Shown here: piece by piece, positions 5,954 to 8,873 of the stretch
How the letters are laid out: each line of letters starts with the position of its first letter
Numbering within the stretch: the stretch's first letter is position 1
NCBI GenBank assembly: GCA_002345625.1
Contig: DDWE01000023.1
Coordinates: forward strand, 5,711 to 14,583
Source of the DNA: Desulfuromonadaceae bacterium UBA2294
GTDB taxonomy: Bacteria > Desulfobacterota > Desulfuromonadia > Desulfuromonadales > UBA2294
DNA length: 8,873 nt
Reading direction: 5' to 3'
Translations under genes and position numbers: made by a program
Notes under the pieces: model-generated
What the model saw: only the letters and a program-made list of their open reading frames with translations
The model's database searches: none
What the model was told of the DNA's origin: nothing

Positions 5954-6549
5954 CGTCCTCCCTTGGCGGCCTCCGCCAGCGCCGTATCAATCACCTGGCG
6001 GAAGCTTTCGATCGGGCGCTCCCCGACCAGCGTTCGGCCGTTGATGACAAACGTTGGCGTCTGGTAAAAATCGAGCTCTCGGGCCAGTTGAACATCTTTC
6101 TCGACACGAGGGCGGTGCGTTTCGCTGTCCAGTTCTTTGGTGAAGCGTGGAACATCAAGTTTCAACTGCCGGGCGTAACCGATAAGGTCGTCGCGGGTCA
6201 GTCGTTTCTCATGGGTCATCAGGTCAAAGTATTCCCAGAATTTTCCCTGTACCCGTGCCGCTTCAGCGGCCTGGGCCGCCAGATAGGAGTAATCGCGGTA
6301 ACGGTAGGGGTAGTGCTTGATGACCAGCCGCACTTTGCCTTTGTATTCTTCAAGAACTTTCTCGACGGTCGGACCGACCGCCTGACAATAAGGTCATTGA
6401 AAGTCGATGAATTCAACCATGGTGACGGCAGCATCAGCCGGACCGCGGCTTGGAGAGTCACCCAGTGGAACATTGATCAAAGTTTTCTCTGCCGCACCGG
6501 CTGCTGTTGCCAGCAGGCTCAGGAGCAGGATCATCAGCAAACGCGTCAT
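5950..6549 (-). CDS. DsbA-like periplasmic thiol oxidoreductase, probable selenoprotein (UGA-encoded Sec52)
   Basis: Read through one in-frame UGA at 6394-6396, this is a 199-residue DsbA/thioredoxin-fold protein (Thioredoxin_4 type). Residues 1-20 form a signal peptide (MTRLLMILLLSLLATAAGAA), so it acts outside the cytoplasmic membrane. VEFIDFQ (45-51) leads into U52-P-Y-C55, where the first cysteine of the usual CPYC active site is replaced by UGA. The downstream part is a normal DsbA-like helical insert and ends with the cis-proline loop YQTPTFVINGR (162-172, Pro165) and a C-terminal helix. The ATG has AGGAG 5 nt upstream. The frame continues without any lesion for 147 codons after the UGA and ends in an ATGA overlap with the peroxidase gene. 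A SECIS-like hairpin follows the UGA. A nonsense mutation or sequencing error is the alternative, but it would have to hit exactly the catalytic cysteine. Automated callers would report two fragments or miss it. Confidence 0.9.
6364..6382 (-). promoter_or_regulatory. Bacterial SECIS-like hairpin downstream of the UGA
   Basis: In the mRNA GGCGGUC pairs with GACCGUC (7 bp, one G-U) around the loop GGUCC. Counting from the base after UGA, the stem starts at +12 and the loop at +19. Bacterial SECIS elements lie immediately downstream of the UGA, with an apical loop that begins with G and often contains GGU, recognised by SelB. As I recall the E. coli fdhF element, its GGUC loop sits at the same offset. 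The bulged U of that element is not obvious here. Confidence 0.78.
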
Positions 6550-6571
6550 GTTCTCTCCTGTCCATAGAATC

Positions 6572-6617
6572 GGACTCCACAAGCGGTCTGAGGCATGGAC
6601 GACCGGTTGTGGAGTCC
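6572..6617 (-). repeat. Long intercistronic inverted repeat between cytochrome b gene and the selenoprotein gene
   Basis: GGACUCCACAA (6607-6617 on the minus strand) and UUGUGGAGUCC (6572-6582) are perfect 11-nt complements. After one C-C mismatch, CGGUC (6601-6605) pairs with GACCG (6584-6588), leaving a 12-nt loop. The resulting stem is 16 bp and very stable. No U tract follows, so it is not a typical intrinsic terminator. It may be an mRNA processing or stability element that sets different levels for the structural and accessory genes. Confidence 0.75.
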
Positions 6618-6624
6618 TGCAGTC

Positions 6625-7239
6625 CTAGTCTTTGCCGCCAACTTCCTGGTACCACTTGCTGGCGTGTTTTTTGGCCCAGATTTTTTTTACCTGGCCCCAG
6701 AGCATGCCATCAATGGTCCCCGGATTGCCGATGGTGGCCAGGTAAATATGAACGACCGCACCCATGACAAAAAGGATGAAAAACAGACCGTGCAGCATCA
6801 AAGAGAACTGGGTCAGCCCACGCTCCATCGAGGTTGGATCCCAGATCACATAGCCGGTCAGGCCAAGGATCACCGTCGCGATGATGGAAAACAGGGCGAA
6901 CAGCTTCTGCCCGGCGTTGAATTTTCCCTGCGGAATTTCGGGTTGATCTTTCGACAGATAACCACCGAAGCCTTTAAACCACCTGCCATCATCACTGTCA
7001 AATCTACAGGTGTCTTTGGCATGAGCGAAAAACAACAGTATCGAGGTGATGAGAAATACGATTCCGGCAATCTTGTGGGCCAGGATCCCCTGCTCCGGTC
7101 CGCCGAAGAAGTCGAAGTAACTGAAGAAGGTGTGCGCAAAAAGGCCTAGCCCTGACATAACTAACACGAAAAAGGCGATGGCAAGAACCCAGTGCACTAC
7201 GCGATCGAAAGCGCTGAAGCGCTTGACATAGTTACCCAT
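6625..7239 (-). CDS. fdnI: Formate dehydrogenase cytochrome b556 (gamma) subunit
   Basis: A 204-residue four-helix membrane protein that takes electrons from the iron-sulfur subunit through two b haems to quinone. Hydrophobic segments lie near residues 15-36, 53-73, 113-133 and 149-170. His16, His55, His150 and His164 fall at nearly the spacing of the four haem ligands of E. coli FdnI (18, 57, 155, 169). The conserved block HIYLATIGNPGTIDGML (164-180) is present. The ATG (MGNYVKRF) overlaps the end of the iron-sulfur subunit gene by 8 nt and has GGGAGGUG just upstream; the open frame extends 12 codons further, but the internal ATG has the better ribosome site. The gene stops with TAG, followed by the intercistronic hairpin. 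Confidence 0.94.
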   Translation of the reverse strand: MGNYVKRFSAFDRVVHWVLAIAFFVLVMSGLGLFAHTFFSYFDFFGGPEQGILAHKIAGIVFLITSILLFFAHAKDTCRFDSDDGRWFKGFGGYLSKDQPEIPQGKFNAGQKLFALFSIIATVILGLTGYVIWDPTSMERGLTQFSLMLHGLFFILFVMGAVVHIYLATIGNPGTIDGMLWGQVKKIWAKKHASKWYQEVGGKD

Positions 7240-8005
7240 GGTTGCCACCTCCCTTTTCTGTCCCATTTTCTTCAAGTTGCTTGGGCCCGACGGTTACATA
7301 ATGCAGCATGGCAACGCCGACGGCACCCCAGAAACCGAGGATCCCGAGTGGCTTGATGACGTCCTTCCAGAGGAAGATCGAGGTCGGAATGGTCGGATTG
7401 GCCGCCAGATTGTAATCCTGTGGCTTATTGTCGAGCAGATACATGGCGCCGAGACCACTGAGGGCGGTCTCTCCGTAGATCGGTTTGCCGCTGGTCTTGG
7501 CTGTGGCGATCAACTGGTCGCGATCACCGAACAACAACGTCCCGGTCGGGCAGGCCTTGACACAGGCCGGTTGCAGGCCGTTTTCGACCCGGTCGAAGCA
7601 GCCGTGACATTTGGCGATCTTGTTCTGTGCGTCGTAACGAGGGACATCGAACGGGCAGCCGTTGACGCAGTAGTTGCACCCGATGCACTTATCCTTGTTG
7701 TAGGCGACCAGTCCGTCCTCGGTCCGATAAAGAGCGCCGACCGAGGGGCAGACCTTCATGCAACCGGCTTCGCTGCAGTGCATGCAGCGCTTGTTCAGGA
7801 ACAGCCACTTGAACTCACCATTCTCTTCAGTTTCGATGAATTCGATTTTATTGTGCAGGTATGCCGTCAGTTTCGGCGGATTTTCGTAAGAGCCCGAGTT
7901 CACCGTAGCCTCTGCCGGAAGTTTATTCCACTGTTTACACGCCACCTGGCAACTGCGGCAGGCGATGCAGCGACTGGTATCGATCATGAATGCTTTGTGT
8001 TTCAT
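7232..8005 (-). CDS. fdnH: Formate dehydrogenase iron-sulfur (beta) subunit
   Basis: A 257-residue electron-transfer subunit that carries electrons from the catalytic subunit to the cytochrome b subunit. Four cysteine groups can hold four [4Fe-4S] clusters: C13-C16-C19-C23 (CIACRSCQVAC), C74-C77-C82-C86, C107-C110-C113-C117 (CIGCNYCVNGC), and C133-C136-C148-C152. A single hydrophobic helix near residues 217-239 (IKPLGILGFWGAVGVAMLHY) would anchor it to the membrane, as in E. coli FdnH. There is no signal peptide of its own, consistent with export as a passenger of the catalytic subunit through the Tat system. The ATG is four bases after the catalytic subunit stop, with GGGGGUGAG overlapping that stop, and the 3' end overlaps fdnI by 8 nt. 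Related HybA/DmsB-type subunits share this fold, but the neighbours fix the role. Confidence 0.94.
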   Translation of the reverse strand: MKHKAFMIDTSRCIACRSCQVACKQWNKLPAEATVNSGSYENPPKLTAYLHNKIEFIETEENGEFKWLFLNKRCMHCSEAGCMKVCPSVGALYRTEDGLVAYNKDKCIGCNYCVNGCPFDVPRYDAQNKIAKCHGCFDRVENGLQPACVKACPTGTLLFGDRDQLIATAKTSGKPIYGETALSGLGAMYLLDNKPQDYNLAANPTIPTSIFLWKDVIKPLGILGFWGAVGVAMLHYVTVGPKQLEENGTEKGGGNHG

Positions 8006-8009
8006 CGCC

Positions 8010-8873
8010 TCACCCCCTTTTCTCGATGTTGACCTGGAAGGCCTTGGTTTCCGGAATCATCGTGTTGCCATCGCCGATGGTCGGTGTCAGCAGGTTGGCG
8101 CTGTCGCCGCTGTTCGCCGTCGTCCAGCCGTAGCACCAGGGCAATCCAACCTGATGGATTGTCGTCCCCTGTACTTTGAATGGCCGGAAGCGTTTAGTGA
8201 CGATGGCCACCGCATCGACTTTACCCCGCCCGGAAGAGACCACACACATCTCGCCGTTTTTGATCCCTTTATCTTTGGCCAGCTCGGGACTGAGTTCGAC
8301 AAACATGTTCGGTTGCATTTCGTTCAGCCAGGGGGTGTTGCGGGTCATGACGCCGGTCTGCCAGTGCTCGGTCACCCGGTAGGTGGTCGCCACATAGGGG
8401 TAGCGCTGGTCACAGGAGTAGAACGCATCCTCTTCCAGGCCGCCATCGGCAAAAAAGAGCTTGATGACCGGGTTGTTCTTGGTCCCTGAAAGGGGGTTCT
8501 TTTCGATCGGGCACTCAAGTGGTTCATAGTGCTCGGGGAACGGTCCCTCTTTCATACCGGCGGCGAAAATCGAGGCGACGCCGTCCGGCAGCATGATGAA
8601 TGATTTCTTGGTTCCGGCCTGAGAGAGGGGCTTCCAGCCGCCGTCGGGGACATCCCCTTTCCATTTGCCGCCGTCCCACCAGATGACCGGACGATCCTTG
8701 TTCCATGGCACCCCATCGGCATTGACAGAGGCACGGTTGTACAGGATGCGGCGGTTCACCGGCCAGCACCAGCTCCACTCGGGATAAAGGCCGACGCCGC
8801 TCGGGTCTTTCTGGCTGCGCCGGGCCATCATGTTCCCTTTTTCCGTATAGCTGTTGCAGTAGAGCCAGTTGCC
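8010..8873 (-). CDS. fdnG: Formate dehydrogenase catalytic (alpha) subunit, C-terminal part (cut by window edge)
   Basis: The last 287 residues of a large molybdopterin oxidoreductase; the N-terminus, the first Fe-S cluster and the Sec/Cys active site lie beyond the right edge. The fragment opens with GNWLYCNSYTEKGNMMARR, a block typical of formate dehydrogenase alpha subunits. It contains the C-terminal pterin-dinucleotide-binding domain: TYRVTEHWQTGVMTRNTPWL, then ELSPELAKDKGIKNGEMC, then GTTIHQVGLPWCYGW. It ends with GDSANLLTPTIGD and PETKAFQVNIEK, as in the FdnG family. It oxidises formate to CO2 at a bis-pterin Mo or W site. The tungstate transporter and cofactor genes downstream suggest a tungsten enzyme, but the fragment does not show the metal. 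Whether the active site uses selenocysteine cannot be seen here, though the downstream UGA-containing gene implies the cell has the machinery. Confidence 0.93.
   Translation of the reverse strand, partial: GNWLYCNSYTEKGNMMARRSQKDPSGVGLYPEWSWCWPVNRRILYNRASVNADGVPWNKDRPVIWWDGGKWKGDVPDGGWKPLSQAGTKKSFIMLPDGVASIFAAGMKEGPFPEHYEPLECPIEKNPLSGTKNNPVIKLFFADGGLEEDAFYSCDQRYPYVATTYRVTEHWQTGVMTRNTPWLNEMQPNMFVELSPELAKDKGIKNGEMCVVSSGRGKVDAVAIVTKRFRPFKVQGTTIHQVGLPWCYGWTTANSGDSANLLTPTIGDGNTMIPETKAFQVNIEKRG

Noticed and set aside
6394..6396. Reading the in-frame UGA as a nonsense mutation that makes the DsbA-like gene a pseudogene or two genes
   Set aside because: The stop falls exactly on the catalytic Cys codon, both halves are intact in one frame, the downstream half has no good own ribosome site, a SECIS-like hairpin follows, and the end is coupled to the next gene by ATGA.
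7238..8032. Long open frame on the plus strand opposite the iron-sulfur subunit
   Set aside because: It is the antisense shadow of fdnH, whose four cysteine clusters are unmistakable.

Overview
The window is a compact, entirely minus-strand gene cluster for making and equipping a membrane-bound formate dehydrogenase. Read in the direction of transcription (right to left) it holds: the C-terminal part of the catalytic subunit (fdnG-like, cut by the right edge), the four-cluster iron-sulfur subunit, the cytochrome b subunit, a DsbA-like periplasmic thiol oxidoreductase with an in-frame UGA at its active site, a di-haem cytochrome c peroxidase, FdhE, a fused FdhD-MobA protein, an RNA leader that looks like a molybdenum/tungsten cofactor riboswitch followed by an intrinsic terminator, the tungstate ABC transporter tupA-tupB-tupC, and the first 58 codons of moeA (cut by the left edge).

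The gene content (selenocysteine use, tungstate uptake, c-type cytochromes, a Nuo-independent quinone-linked formate dehydrogenase) suggests an anaerobic, GC-moderate deltaproteobacterium of the Desulfuromonadales/Geobacter type. That placement is inference from gene content; there is no rRNA or other taxonomic marker here.

The parts fit one pathway. FdnGHI oxidises formate on the outer face of the cytoplasmic membrane and passes electrons through Fe-S clusters and b haems to quinone. FdhE and FdhD mature the catalytic subunit, the MobA half adds GMP to the pterin cofactor, TupABC imports tungstate, and MoeA inserts the metal into molybdopterin. The riboswitch candidate would shut off metal uptake and insertion when cofactor is plentiful. 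Junctions are short or overlapping throughout (4-nt, 8-nt and 34-nt overlaps), so translational coupling is likely. The only spacers above 30 nt are about 75 nt between the cytochrome b gene and the DsbA-like gene, which carries a strong hairpin, and about 200 nt before tupA, which carries the riboswitch.

The two most notable items are (1) the DsbA-like protein, which reads through a UGA to give a Sec-Pro-Tyr-Cys active site with a SECIS-like hairpin at the expected offset, and which conventional annotation would split or call a pseudogene; and (2) the riboswitch/terminator leader placed between the formate dehydrogenase genes and the tungstate transporter, with a visible alternative pairing that could work as antiterminator. 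No stretch above 300 bases lacks a gene.
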